NCBI GenBank assembly: GCA_947576095.1
Contig: CANPPW010000004.1
Coordinates: 1 to 54,882 of the forward strand
Length of the DNA stretch: 54,882 nt
Reading direction: 5' to 3'
Origin: an uncultured Mycoplasmatota bacterium
GTDB taxonomy: Bacteria; Bacillota_I; Bacilli_A; RF39; UBA660
The translations under genes and the position numbers were made by a program. Positions 23,671 through 31,953 of the stretch are shown piece by piece. The notes below the pieces were generated by a model. The model saw nothing but the letters and a program-made list of their open reading frames with translations. It did not search any database and was not told where the DNA came from. How positions within the stretch are numbered: the first letter of the stretch is position 1; every line of letters begins with the position of its first letter.

Positions 23671-24445
23671 TTCTCTCAATCACTTCCTTAGCTAAATTTA
23701 AATATGCTTCTGTCCCTCTACTTTGTGGATCATAAGCAATAATAGGTTTCCCATGACCTGGTGCTTCCGATAGGCGAACAAGTCTAGGAATAATTGTATC
23801 ATATACACGCTCTTTAAAAAAACTTTTTATATCTTCTACTACTTCAAGACCTAAATTAGTTCGATTATCTAACATTGTTAATAATACGCCCTCAATATCT
23901 AATTTAGGATTGATTGTTTTTTGGGCAAGCATAATGGTATTTAATAATTGCATAATTCCCTCTAAAGCAAAAAATTCACACTGAACAGGAATAATAACAG
24001 AGTCTGATGCAGTTAAAGCGTTACTTGTTAAAAGTCCCAAAGAAGGAGGACAATCAATAATAATAAAATCAAATACTGTTTTCGCTTCCTCTAAGTATTT
24101 CTTGAGTTGCCCATTTTTCTGAAACCCATTATTGCCTCTTCCCATTTCCATAAGCTCAATATCCGCTCCTGCCAAATTAATAGTGGCAGGCATAACATAT
24201 AAATTTTTGAACTTTGTCTTTATAATAGCATCACTCAAATGGCAACGATCTGTGATTAAATCATAAACACTTTTATCGATGTCAGCTTTATTAATTCCTA
24301 CACCTGTCGTTGTATTACCTTGCGGATCCAGATCCACTAATAACACTTTTTTCTTAAGTGCACCTAAAGAGGCTGCTAGATTGATACTAGAAGTTGTTTT
24401 CCCAACGCCACCTTTTTGATTTACAAGTGCTATAATTTTTCCCAT
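23660..24445 (-). CDS. parA: Chromosome partitioning ATPase ParA (Soj)
   Basis: This 261-residue protein has the deviant Walker A K-G-G-V-G-K-T-T, D-L-D-P-Q-G-N and F-I-I-I-D-C-P-P. It is a DNA-binding ATPase that works with ParB in origin segregation and, in Bacillus, controls DnaA. It is first in the parA-parB-mscS-DUF951 run. The usual neighbours rsmG and noc are not in this window. Confidence 0.97.
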   Translation of the reverse strand: MGKIIALVNQKGGVGKTTSSINLAASLGALKKKVLLVDLDPQGNTTTGVGINKADIDKSVYDLITDRCHLSDAIIKTKFKNLYVMPATINLAGADIELMEMGRGNNGFQKNGQLKKYLEEAKTVFDFIIIDCPPSLGLLTSNALTASDSVIIPVQCEFFALEGIMQLLNTIMLAQKTINPKLDIEGVLLTMLDNRTNLGLEVVEDIKSFFKERVYDTIIPRLVRLSEAPGHGKPIIAYDPQSRGTEAYLNLAKEVIERNGE

Positions 24446-24601
24446 ACTATCACCATCTCTAATTCCTACTTAACATATATCATTTTATCATATATAAACA
24501 AATAAATCTATATGAATTGTGATTCTTTCTAAAAACAAGAATAGAAGTATAATTATTATTATAGAAAGAAAAAATATAAATAAAAGATGAACTCTTTTAA
24601 C

Positions 24602-24625
24602 AAAAAAAGGCTATATTACCTTTTT
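24602..24625 (-). terminator. Terminator overlapping a stop codon
   Basis: Minus-strand AAAAAGG/CCTTTTTTT hairpin whose loop contains the TAA stop of the serine hydrolase gene. The last codons of that gene form the 5' arm. Confidence 0.65.
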
Positions 24626-25485
24626 ATTTCACCTTCATCATTTTTCTTTATAAAGTTATCATAAATTAGCTTGCTTATTTGTCCACCAATTTCTATGCCT
24701 TTATTATCAAAATTATATCTTAAATCATCAAGATTTGATATAAATATAGATATAATATAATCACCACTTTTTGTAGATATTATTCCACCATCATTACGAA
24801 TGTTTTTAACATTATTATCTTCCCATACTATTCCACCAGATTTAGAAGCAATATAGTTAATATTGCTAGTATCATCCCCCATTAAAACCATATCTAATGG
24901 CGGTAAGTATTTTTCAATCATATCCCTATGCTCTTGCCTTTTTAATATATTTAAGCAATTATCGGATACCTCTTGATTCACTATTTCTCCATTATATAAC
25001 ATTTCAAATACTCTAGCATACTCATATGGCGTAGTTGTAGCAAACTCCAAATATTTTGGGAGATTTATCTTATGTAATAATCTAGTATTTTTAAAACCTA
25101 GTTCCTGAATCGTTTTATTTATATTATCAATTCCCAAATAATCGATTAATGTATTAGTAGCAATATTATCATTTTCTGTTATCATTAATATTGCATAATC
25201 TTTGGTTCTAAATTTCAATCCATAATCAAAATTTTTAATTATCCCCGAATTCGATCCAGGAATATTATCCATCTCAGTATATTCAAAATAATCATCTTTA
25301 CTTATTTTACCTTCATATAATTGTTTAAAGTATTCAATTAAAATAAATGTTTTTATACAACTTGCAGTTTCAAATATGGCATTCTCATTATATTTAATTA
25401 CATTATCATGCATATCTGTAACGTAGATTCCAATATCATATTTACAACTCTCGATTATATTTAATATTGTTTTTTCTAAGTTCAT
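24616..25485 (-). CDS. Class A beta-lactamase-like serine hydrolase
   Basis: This 289-residue protein has the beta-lactamase/PBP-fold order. S42-C-I-K45 is the S-x-x-K nucleophile box, N105-D-N replaces S-D-N, and K215-S-G replaces K-T-G. The omega loop before T-T-T-P is short and lacks a clear E-x-x-L-N. No signal peptide or lipobox is visible, so the protein appears cytoplasmic, unlike true beta-lactamases. With Ser130 replaced by Asn and the deacylation loop altered, it may be an esterase or peptidase-like relative and not a resistance enzyme. It stands alone between parA and the ribosomal protein genes. Confidence 0.8.
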   Translation of the reverse strand: MNLEKTILNIIESCKYDIGIYVTDMHDNVIKYNENAIFETASCIKTFILIEYFKQLYEGKISKDDYFEYTEMDNIPGSNSGIIKNFDYGLKFRTKDYAILMITENDNIATNTLIDYLGIDNINKTIQELGFKNTRLLHKINLPKYLEFATTTPYEYARVFEMLYNGEIVNQEVSDNCLNILKRQEHRDMIEKYLPPLDMVLMGDDTSNINYIASKSGGIVWEDNNVKNIRNDGGIISTKSGDYIISIFISNLDDLRYNFDNKGIEIGGQISKLIYDNFIKKNDEGEIKR

Positions 25486-25726
25486 ATTTTCACTCTTTCT
25501 CTATACTACTATACCATAATTTGTATAAATTCACCTTAACAAAGTTAAATTTTAAAAAAAACTTCATAATAATTAACTAGAATATTGAAACATTGGTTGC
25601 TTTTTATTTATAAGAAATTACAAGTTTTTTTGTAGGCTACGACGTTAGTTTCATTTACAATTTACTATTCTTGCATACAAAAAACCCGTAAATTCGGGTT
25701 CTTTGGAATATTGAAATCCATACTTC
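25486..25726. other. Intergenic region, nothing recognised beyond a terminator
   Basis: About 190 bases between the serine hydrolase start and the rpsI terminator contain AT-rich sequence with no coding frame that has a ribosome-binding site and no convincing promoter. Confidence 0.4.
25679..25700 (-). terminator. Terminator of rplM-rpsI
   Basis: AACCCG/CGGGTT stem, 6-base loop, T-rich tail on the minus strand, about 26 bases after the rpsI stop. Confidence 0.85.
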
Positions 25727-26143
25727 TTAACGTTTTGAAAATTGTGGTGCTCTACGAGCAGCTTTTAGACCTGGTTTTTTACGTTCTTTAATTCTTGCAT
25801 CACGTGTAATAAATCCACATTTTTTCAAAATATTTCTATAACTTCCTTCGCTTCCTTCATTTTCAATATCATATGAAAGTAAAGCTCTAGCAATTCCAAG
25901 GCGAATAGCTCCTGCAGCTCCAGTGAAGCCTCCACCTTTTACTTTTACATCAATATCAAATGTTTCTTCATTTCCTGTAGCAACAAGAGGTTGTTTTAAA
26001 TCCATAATATTAGTTTCATAAGGAAAAAATTCCCTTACATCCACACCATTTACAGTGATTTTTCCGGTTCCTGGTACCATTCTTACTTGTGCAACAGATG
26101 TTTTTCTTCTACCAGTTCCTATAAAAATTCTATCTTTTTTCAT
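25727..26143 (-). CDS. rpsI: 30S ribosomal protein S9
   Basis: This 138-residue S9 has [32 protein letters not shown] and the conserved C-terminal tail ending in Q-F-S-K-R, which reaches the P-site tRNA. It follows rplM by 10 bases with an AGGAGG site, the usual operon. Confidence 0.98.
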   Translation of the reverse strand: MKKDRIFIGTGRRKTSVAQVRMVPGTGKITVNGVDVREFFPYETNIMDLKQPLVATGNEETFDIDVKVKGGGFTGAAGAIRLGIARALLSYDIENEGSEGSYRNILKKCGFITRDARIKERKKPGLKAARRAPQFSKR

Positions 26144-26153
26144 TTAAATCCTC

Positions 26154-26588
26154 CTATTTAATTTCTAACTCTTTAGGTTGTTGTGCCATATGTGGATGTT
26201 CACTTCCTGTATAAACAAATAATTTTTTATACATTTGTCTACCTAATCTTCCTTTTGGAAGCATTCCTTTTATAGCTCTTTCAACCATTTCTACAGGATA
26301 TTTTTCTTTCATTACTTTTGCAGTTCTTTGTCTAAGTCCACCAGTATAACCACTATGATTATAATAAATCTTATCATTTAGTTTATTTCCTGTAAGATTT
26401 ACTTTTTCAGCATTTACAACAATGATATTGTCACCACAATCTACATGTGGTGTAAATGTTGTTTTATGCTTTCCACGTAAAATATGTGCAGCTTTGCTAG
26501 CTAATCGACCAAGATTTACATCTGTAGCATCAATCACATACCAATCACGTTTTACTTCTTGCTTTTTTTGCATGTAAGTATTTTTCAT
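26154..26588 (-). CDS. rplM: 50S ribosomal protein L13
   Basis: This 144-residue L13 has [13 protein letters not shown]-x-A-A-x-x-L-R-G-K-H-K, and [14 protein letters not shown]. It is an early-assembly 23S rRNA binder. It is first gene of rplM-rpsI with a consensus promoter and a hairpin-containing leader. Confidence 0.98.
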   Translation of the reverse strand: MKNTYMQKKQEVKRDWYVIDATDVNLGRLASKAAHILRGKHKTTFTPHVDCGDNIIVVNAEKVNLTGNKLNDKIYYNHSGYTGGLRQRTAKVMKEKYPVEMVERAIKGMLPKGRLGRQMYKKLFVYTGSEHPHMAQQPKELEIK

Positions 26589-26695
26589 AATATTACCTTC
26601 CTTATCTACTATTCGTAAGTGGTCCCAACACTTACTTCTAGCGGGATATAAAATGTACCATTTAAAATTCTACTAGAATTCTATACAATTGTCAA
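26589..26695 (-). promoter_or_regulatory. rplM promoter and leader hairpin
   Basis: The minus-strand promoter is perfect TTGACA (26690-26695), 17 bases, TAGAAT (26667-26672). The ~75-base leader contains GTAAGTG/CACTTAC around a TTGGGAC loop (26615-26635), preceded by ATCCCGCTAG. Bacillota rplM genes often carry an L13-binding leader (Rfam L13_leader). This hairpin is a candidate, but I cannot confirm the consensus by eye. Confidence 0.65.
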
Positions 26696-26783
26696 TAAAT
26701 ATATAACACTTTATTATAAATTTCCAAACAAGTAAATAAATCAAACAAAACAATTCTTACTTTTATCTATTTTATTGCACATT

Positions 26784-26801
26784 AAAAACTGCTTTAAGCA
26801 G
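26784..26801 (-). terminator. Terminator built on the rpmE stop codon
   Basis: CTGCT/AGCAG hairpin whose 3-base loop is the TAA stop of rpmE, followed by TTTTT on the minus strand. It is short, so moderate strength is expected. Confidence 0.6.
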
Positions 26802-27012
26802 CTTTTTCTTCAGCATGAATACCATATTTTTTGTTGAACTTGTCAATATTACCTTTTCTTGAAACATTAGATTGTTTACCAGTATAAAATGGATGACATT
26901 TATCACATACTTCTAAATGTAATGCTTCTTTATTTGACTTTACTTCAAATTCATTTCCACATGAACATGTAACTTTTGTCGTTACATATGTAGGATGGAT
27001 ATTTTTCTTCAT
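26794..27012 (-). CDS. rpmE: 50S ribosomal protein L31, zinc-binding type
   Basis: This 72-residue protein has H-P-T-Y, T-C-S-C-G-N, and V-C-D-K-C-H-P-F-Y-T-G-K-Q. The C-x-C plus C-x-x-C pattern marks the zinc-containing form of L31, used when zinc is sufficient. It is transcribed alone. Confidence 0.97.
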   Translation of the reverse strand: MKKNIHPTYVTTKVTCSCGNEFEVKSNKEALHLEVCDKCHPFYTGKQSNVSRKGNIDKFNKKYGIHAEEKAA

Positions 27013-27096
27013 AGTCTCTCTCCTTCCGCCATGACCCTTTTGGCCATAGAAATTTAATAGCTACTATAGTATAGCAACTTTTCAAAAATTATGCAA
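27013..27096 (-). promoter_or_regulatory. rpmE promoter and structured leader
   Basis: Minus-strand promoter TTGCAT (27091-27096), 17 bases, TATACT (27068-27073). The short leader holds an ATGGCC/GGTCAT-type hairpin around AAAAG, immediately before a GCGGAAGGAG ribosome-binding site. Autoregulatory L31 leaders are known in Bacillota; this is a candidate only. Confidence 0.6.
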
Positions 27097-27121
27097 CTAT
27101 TTTAAATATATTTTAAAAATA

Positions 27122-27160
27122 CACATGTAACAAACCCTTCATCAAAAAGGCATACATGTG
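27122..27160 (-). terminator. Probable terminator of the Bax-inhibitor gene
   Basis: CACATGT/ACATGTG stem with a 25-base interior that can partly pair, followed by a TATTTTT tail on the minus strand, 10 bases after the stop codon. Confidence 0.45.
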
Positions 27161-27169
27161 CATATTTAT

Positions 27170-27811
27170 CTAATCATTTCTTTTTCCTAATAAACGAATT
27201 AAATAAAGGAATAAATTAATAAAATCTAAATATAGTTGAAATGCACCATAAATAGGTAACTTTTCTTCATCAATTACATTACTTAATGTTTTGAGTTTTT
27301 GAACATCATAGGCTATATACCCTACAAAAATAACAATACCAATCATACAAATAACCATATCAAATGTACTATTTCCTACAAATAGATTGATAAGTGTCAT
27401 AATGATTAATGCAATTAGTCCCATAAAAATAATGGTTCCTATTTTGCTAAGATCTATTTTTGTAAAATAACCAAAAGCACCAAATATAGCAAATACAACT
27501 GCTGTTACAGCAAATACAAATAGAACTGAAGATAACTCAAATAAAAGGAAAATAGAAGCAAATGTAAGACCACTAACAAAAGAATATAAAGTATAACATA
27601 CAATTGCTGTGGTATATTTCATTTTTTGTATTCGTGCTGATAAAAATATAACTAGTAAAAACTCAACAACAAAAATAATCCAATATGCACTTGTTGAAAA
27701 AATATTATAGATCATATTCTCATTATTGCTTACATAAAATCCAGTTAAAAATGTTATCAAAAGTCCTAAACATAACCATAAAAATGTTTTAGAATACACT
27801 TTTGTATCCAT
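27170..27811 (-). CDS. Bax inhibitor-1/YccA-like membrane protein
   Basis: This 213-residue protein has seven hydrophobic segments. The family's late G-Y-I-A-Y-D-V-Q-K-L motif is followed by the C-terminal G-A-F-Q-L-Y-L-D-F-I-N-L-F-L-Y-L-I-R-L-L. These bacterial relatives of BI-1 (YetJ/YccA type) are pH-sensitive calcium leak channels or FtsH regulators. The specific role here is unknown. It has a short GGAGG-type site. Confidence 0.9.
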   Translation of the reverse strand: MDTKVYSKTFLWLCLGLLITFLTGFYVSNNENMIYNIFSTSAYWIIFVVEFLLVIFLSARIQKMKYTTAIVCYTLYSFVSGLTFASIFLLFELSSVLFVFAVTAVVFAIFGAFGYFTKIDLSKIGTIIFMGLIALIIMTLINLFVGNSTFDMVICMIGIVIFVGYIAYDVQKLKTLSNVIDEEKLPIYGAFQLYLDFINLFLYLIRLLGKRND

Positions 27812-27842
27812 ACGTCACCTCCTTTTTTTATTATAGCATCTT

Positions 27843-28511
27843 TTATTTATGAAATAAAGTATTTTCAATTTGAGCATTTAATTTTTTAAAAATCTCTTGT
27901 TCTCCTACTCCATTTAAATCAATGGTATTTTGAATCATATTGTTCTTTATTTCATAAGAAACAAAATTGATTTTATATTTTTTTGCTGCTACTTTTAGTT
28001 TGCTATTCATATAATCAATAATATCTTGTGGAAACAAATTTTTGGGATTATAAATTTGTAGTAAAAAGATATCTTCTTTACAATACAAGCGAATTAAATT
28101 CAATAAATGATCCATATCATTCATAATTTCATCTGTATAATTATATAATACTTCCATATCTTTTTCATATGCAAATTCAGTAAACAAATCTACTCTTCCT
28201 ACATCAATCGATAATACATCTGCTTTGATAAGAGCATTTTTAATACTCTGTTCTTTATTATTGATCCGTATCGTTTTATTTTCTTCAATCATTTTGATAA
28301 AATCTGTAATTCTAAAATTAGATTGATTAAACTGAAAAACATACTTTTCTAACAATCCTTTTCTTTCCATGTTTTGCTTTACTTTAAAAGCATAATTATT
28401 TTCCTTTATATTAGTTGACAAAGATAGATAATATACTTTTTTATCAATTGTACTTAAATAAATTAAAAAAATAGAAAGTATAACAATAGAGACTACCAAC
28501 AATTTCTTCAT
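27843..28511 (-). CDS. Membrane-anchored protein of unknown function
   Basis: This 222-residue protein has one N-terminal hydrophobic helix (about 4-21) lacking a lipobox cysteine, and an extracellular alpha/beta domain. Segments such as A-L-I-K-A-D-V-L-S-I-D-V-G-R-V-D-L and I-F-L-L-Q-I-Y-N-P recall the strand-helix pattern of SGNH-type hydrolases. However, the catalytic Gly-Asp-Ser block is not visible, so this is only a suggestion. It follows murA but is separated from it by a terminator. Confidence 0.6.
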   Translation of the reverse strand: MKKLLVVSIVILSIFLIYLSTIDKKVYYLSLSTNIKENNYAFKVKQNMERKGLLEKYVFQFNQSNFRITDFIKMIEENKTIRINNKEQSIKNALIKADVLSIDVGRVDLFTEFAYEKDMEVLYNYTDEIMNDMDHLLNLIRLYCKEDIFLLQIYNPKNLFPQDIIDYMNSKLKVAAKKYKINFVSYEIKNNMIQNTIDLNGVGEQEIFKKLNAQIENTLFHK

Positions 28512-28521
28512 ATTTCACCTC

Positions 28522-28545
28522 AAAAAAAGTAGGGATATCCTACTT
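28522..28545 (-). terminator. Terminator of murA
   Basis: AAGTAGG/CCTACTT stem with a 5-base loop and T7 tail on the minus strand, just beyond the murA stop. Confidence 0.8.
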
Positions 28546-28552
28546 CATTATA

Positions 28553-29800
28553 TTAATTTAATTTTATTTTAGCACCTACATTTGTTAATTTTTCAACGAT
28601 ATTTTCATATCCTCTAAGAACATGTTCAACATTATCAATCGTTGTGGTTCCATTTGCAACCAAAGCAGCCATAATCATACATGCACCTGCTCTTAAATCT
28701 GTCGCTTCTACAGTTGAAGCATGCAAAGGTGTTTTTCCAGACACAATTATTTTTTGATTATGAATCGTTTTTATATTGGCACCCATATTTATTAAATGAG
28801 AAACATTTTGAAATCTATTTTCATAAACCGTTTCTTCTACTATACCTTCGCCTTCACATTGTGTTAATAAGGTTGTAAAGGGTTGCTGCAAGTCTGTAGC
28901 AAACCCAGGATATCCGAGTGTTTTAATAGAAACACTCTTTAAAGGAGAGCGATTAATGATAATAAAATCTTCTTCTATCCTCATGTCTGCTCCCATTTCA
29001 TGTAACTTTGTAAGAAGAGCCTGAATATGTTCAGGAATTAAACCTTGTATTTTTAAATTTCTTCCTAACATAGCTCCCATCATCACATAAGTTCCCGCCT
29101 CAATACGATCTGGAATCACTTCATGAAAACATCCCTTTAGCCTACTCACACCTATTATTTTAATCTGACTGGTTCCTGCACCTTCTATTTTGGCTCCCAT
29201 ACTATTTAAAAATGTTGCTACATTTACAATTTCTGGTTCTCTTGCTGCATTATTTATTGTAGTAATCCCCTTTGCCTTTACCGATGCAAGTATTGTATTA
29301 ATGGTTGCACCAACACTTGGCATATCTAAATAAATATCGGCACCATTTAGATTTTCAGCTTCAATTCGAAAATGATCATCTAACTCTTCTACAGTAGCCC
29401 CTAAAGCCCGAAAGGCTTTTAATGTCTGATCAATGGGTCTAGCTCCAATAGAACAGCCTCCTGGAAAATACATTTCTACTTTTTTATATTTTCCTAAAAG
29501 GGCAGCCATAAAATAATAAGACGCTCTAAGTTTACTAGAAATTTCTTTAGGAATTTCCTTATTTTCAACATTAGAAGAATCTATTTGTATTGCACCATTT
29601 ACCCTTTTTACACGTGCATTTAAAAACTGTAAAATTTCATTTAACGCATCAATATCTGAAATATTAGGAATGTTATCAATGGTAACAATATCATCAGATA
29701 ATAATGATGCAGGTATAAGAGCCACTGCACTATTTTTTGCTCCACTAATAGGAATGACCCCTGTAAGTTCATATCCACCTTCAATAATCAATTGTTTCAT
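28553..29800 (-). CDS. murA: UDP-GlcNAc enolpyruvyl transferase MurA
   Basis: This 415-residue enzyme catalyses the first committed step of peptidoglycan synthesis (PEP + UDP-GlcNAc). The substrate-binding G-A-K-N-S (K22) and the catalytic loop P-G-G-C116-S-I-G-A-R-P-I-D are present, so it should be fosfomycin-sensitive. It has an AAGGAGG ribosome-binding site. Bacillota often carry two murA copies, murAA and murAB (the latter often beside fba). The fba neighbour points to the second type. Confidence 0.95.
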   Translation of the reverse strand: MKQLIIEGGYELTGVIPISGAKNSAVALIPASLLSDDIVTIDNIPNISDIDALNEILQFLNARVKRVNGAIQIDSSNVENKEIPKEISSKLRASYYFMAALLGKYKKVEMYFPGGCSIGARPIDQTLKAFRALGATVEELDDHFRIEAENLNGADIYLDMPSVGATINTILASVKAKGITTINNAAREPEIVNVATFLNSMGAKIEGAGTSQIKIIGVSRLKGCFHEVIPDRIEAGTYVMMGAMLGRNLKIQGLIPEHIQALLTKLHEMGADMRIEEDFIIINRSPLKSVSIKTLGYPGFATDLQQPFTTLLTQCEGEGIVEETVYENRFQNVSHLINMGANIKTIHNQKIIVSGKTPLHASTVEATDLRAGACMIMAALVANGTTTIDNVEHVLRGYENIVEKLTNVGAKIKLN

Positions 29801-29861
29801 AATTACGCCTCCTTATAAAGGTTTTCCACTATATGTATATGTAAAGATTGTATTTTTGTCC

Positions 29862-30710
29862 CTATACCTTTAAAGAATCATGTAAAATATTCAACTTATT
29901 ATGAATGCATTTCTTTATTTCAGTTTCTCCAGATTTTATTATTTTTCTCGGATCATAAATACCTGCATTTTCGGATATAAATTTTCGGACTGCCTTTGCC
30001 CATGCTATTTGAAGTTCTGTATTAATATTAATCTTACAAATACCGTTTTGGATAGATTTTTGAAGTATATCATCAGGTATACCTGTACCACCATGTAAAA
30101 CAAGGGGAATTTCTACCATATTAGAAATTTTTCTCATCCTAGTGAAATCCAATTGTGGCTCTCCCTCATATAATCCATGTACACTTCCTAAGGCAGGGGC
30201 CAAACAGTCAATATGTGTTTGCTTTACAAAGGTAATACAATCTTCTACCTTGGCATACATATTTCCTTTTGAAGAATTTAAATTTTCAAAAATAGCTCCT
30301 ACTTCAGCTTCTACACTAACATTTTTTGTTTTTGCATAAGCTACGACTTCCTTTGTAATCTCTATATTTTTTTCTAATGATTCTCTAGATGAATCAATCA
30401 TTACAGAAGTAAAACCTGCATCAATTGCTTTTTTACAAGATAAAATACTTTTCCCATGATCTAGATGAAGAACTACCTTAATAGTAATACCTAAATCTTT
30501 TATAAGAGAAGTTACAAGAAAATAAACGACATGATAGCCGCCCATATATGTTATAGCACCCTCACTTACACCTAGTATTACTGGTTTTTTTTCTAATTCA
30601 CATTGTTCTAGAATATACTTTGTCCACTCTAAATTATTTATATTAAACTGAATAATGGCAAATTTTCCCTTTTTCGCTTCATTAAGAAGTTCATTCATGT
30701 TTACTAGCAT
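29862..30710 (-). CDS. fba: Class II fructose-bisphosphate aldolase
   Basis: This 282-residue protein cleaves fructose-1,6-bisphosphate in glycolysis with a zinc cofactor. Visible motifs are V-L-H-L-D-H-G (zinc His and catalytic Asp), E-A-E-V-G, G-S-V-H-G-L-Y and L-V-L-H-G-G-T-G-I. The start is the ATG at 30708-30710, behind AGGTGG; six further upstream codons lie in that site. Related enzymes include tagatose-bisphosphate aldolase, but the lone context favours glycolytic Fba. It has its own promoter. Confidence 0.92.
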   Translation of the reverse strand: MLVNMNELLNEAKKGKFAIIQFNINNLEWTKYILEQCELEKKPVILGVSEGAITYMGGYHVVYFLVTSLIKDLGITIKVVLHLDHGKSILSCKKAIDAGFTSVMIDSSRESLEKNIEITKEVVAYAKTKNVSVEAEVGAIFENLNSSKGNMYAKVEDCITFVKQTHIDCLAPALGSVHGLYEGEPQLDFTRMRKISNMVEIPLVLHGGTGIPDDILQKSIQNGICKININTELQIAWAKAVRKFISENAGIYDPRKIIKSGETEIKKCIHNKLNILHDSLKV

Positions 30711-30726
30711 TCTACCACCTATATTC

Positions 30727-30755
30727 ATTATAATATGAAATAAAAAAATTGTAAA
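30727..30755 (-). promoter_or_regulatory. Promoter of fba
   Basis: Minus-strand TTTACA, 17 bases, perfect TATAAT. The -10 box lies about 17 bases before the fba ATG, giving a very short leader. Confidence 0.75.
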
Positions 30756-30797
30756 CCTATAGGAAATATAGTATTTACATGTTATTATTTTTATATT

Positions 30798-31328
30798 CTA
30801 AAATAGATATAATACACCTAAAGCAATCAAAATACCTCCTCCAATAATAGTCGATATTTTTCCAAATAAAGAATTTATTTTTTTACCTAAGATAAGTCCT
30901 AAATAAGTAAATATAAAGCTTGCTAGTGAGAAAATAATAGAACATATTATATAATTATTGGTGATAACTTTTAATCCAATACCAACCGAAAAACTATCGA
31001 TACTGACAGCAAGACCAAATAAAAGAAGTTCTATTTTATTCATATATTTAATAGTATCCTCTTTTTTAAAGGATTCTATAATCATTTGCATGCCAATGAT
31101 TAAAAGAACCAAAAATACGATAATATCTGGATCTATTTTTATGATATGTAAAAGAAAATTGCCAACAAAAAGACCAATAAGTGGCATAAAAAAATGGTAT
31201 ATTCCAACAACAACAGACAATAGAATAATATCTTTTCTATTAAGATTTAATGTACCATATGCCAAAGATAATGAAAAAGCATCCATACTAAGTGAAACAG
31301 CAATCATGATTATCATTATTACATGCAT
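30798..31328 (-). CDS. mntP: MntP-like manganese efflux pump
   Basis: This 176-residue protein has six helices in two repeats, each with the family's acidic signature: S-L-S-M-D-A-F-S-L-S-L near the N-terminus and A-V-S-I-D-S-F-S-V-G-I in the second half. MntP exports Mn(II). The related YtaF is sporulation-associated in Bacillus, and the spoIIR neighbour keeps that option open. The start at 31326-31328 has a perfect AGGAGG site, which lies in the 3' arm of a hairpin (31333-31367). No yybP-ykoY manganese riboswitch is seen. Confidence 0.88.
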   Translation of the reverse strand: MHVIMIIMIAVSLSMDAFSLSLAYGTLNLNRKDIILLSVVVGIYHFFMPLIGLFVGNFLLHIIKIDPDIIVFLVLLIIGMQMIIESFKKEDTIKYMNKIELLLFGLAVSIDSFSVGIGLKVITNNYIICSIIFSLASFIFTYLGLILGKKINSLFGKISTIIGGGILIALGVLYLF

Positions 31329-31332
31329 AATA

Positions 31333-31367
31333 AAACCTCCTATTCCATTATATGGAAAAAGAGGTTT
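31333..31367 (-). promoter_or_regulatory. Hairpin covering the mntP ribosome-binding site
   Basis: The minus-strand stem AAACCTC/GAGGTTT, a 3x3 internal loop, then TTCCA/TGGAA with loop TATAA starts 12 bases after the spoIIR stop. Its 3' arm contains the AGGAGG of mntP. The TTTTATT tail also makes it a weak terminator. Confidence 0.65.
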
Positions 31368-31379
31368 TTTAAACATACT

Positions 31380-31904
31380 TTATAAATATTTATCTATTAA
31401 TTCTTCTACAAATAATTTATACTCTACTTCATCACTCTCATCTGCCTCAATCATACATAACGGTGGAAACAAAACACACCACCAATTGTCGCCTTTTCCT
31501 TCTCCCAGTGTAACAACTAAAGATTCATAGTCACCTGCTTTATAGGTAACTCCTTTATATTCCTTTTCGGGAAAATAATTCATACCATAGTGAATTTGAT
31601 ATCCTAAAGTATAATTTTCTTTATTTAAAACATTAGATACGGCAGAATCAATAACTGGTAAATTATTTTTTAAATGATTTCTAGCATCATCTAGTCCCTT
31701 AGTATCTTTTAATACAGCAAAAACTTCCTTTTCTACTTCGCTCTTTACTTTCATTTTAATAGATTGATCATACTCTGTATTACTATTAGGAACAATACGC
31801 ATACGAATCGCATCACTTGGAATCATATCTGCTTTTTCAATAAACCTTCCAATTCCTATATAAGTCATAAAAATAGCAGTTAATAATAATATTGTTTTCT
31901 TCAT
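31380..31904 (-). CDS. spoIIR: Stage II sporulation protein R
   Basis: This 174-residue protein has an N-terminal signal/anchor helix. Family motifs are I-R-x-R-I-V-x-N-S-N-x-x-x-D-Q, Y-x-A-G-x-Y-E-S-L-V-V-x-L-G-x-G-x-G-x-N-W-W-C-V-L-F-P-P-L-C. SpoIIR is secreted from the forespore to trigger SpoIIGA cleavage of pro-sigma-E. Its presence marks an endospore program. It precedes mntP by 51 bases. Confidence 0.93.
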   Translation of the reverse strand: MKKTILLLTAIFMTYIGIGRFIEKADMIPSDAIRMRIVPNSNTEYDQSIKMKVKSEVEKEVFAVLKDTKGLDDARNHLKNNLPVIDSAVSNVLNKENYTLGYQIHYGMNYFPEKEYKGVTYKAGDYESLVVTLGEGKGDNWWCVLFPPLCMIEADESDEVEYKLFVEELIDKYL

Positions 31905-31953
31905 AAAAAATCGCCTCTATTACATAGTGGACGATTGTTTATTTTTTTATACA

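Noticed and set aside
30750-31380. yybP-ykoY manganese riboswitch before mntP
   Set aside because: The gap to spoIIR is only 51 bases and holds just one hairpin that covers the ribosome-binding site; the riboswitch core is absent.
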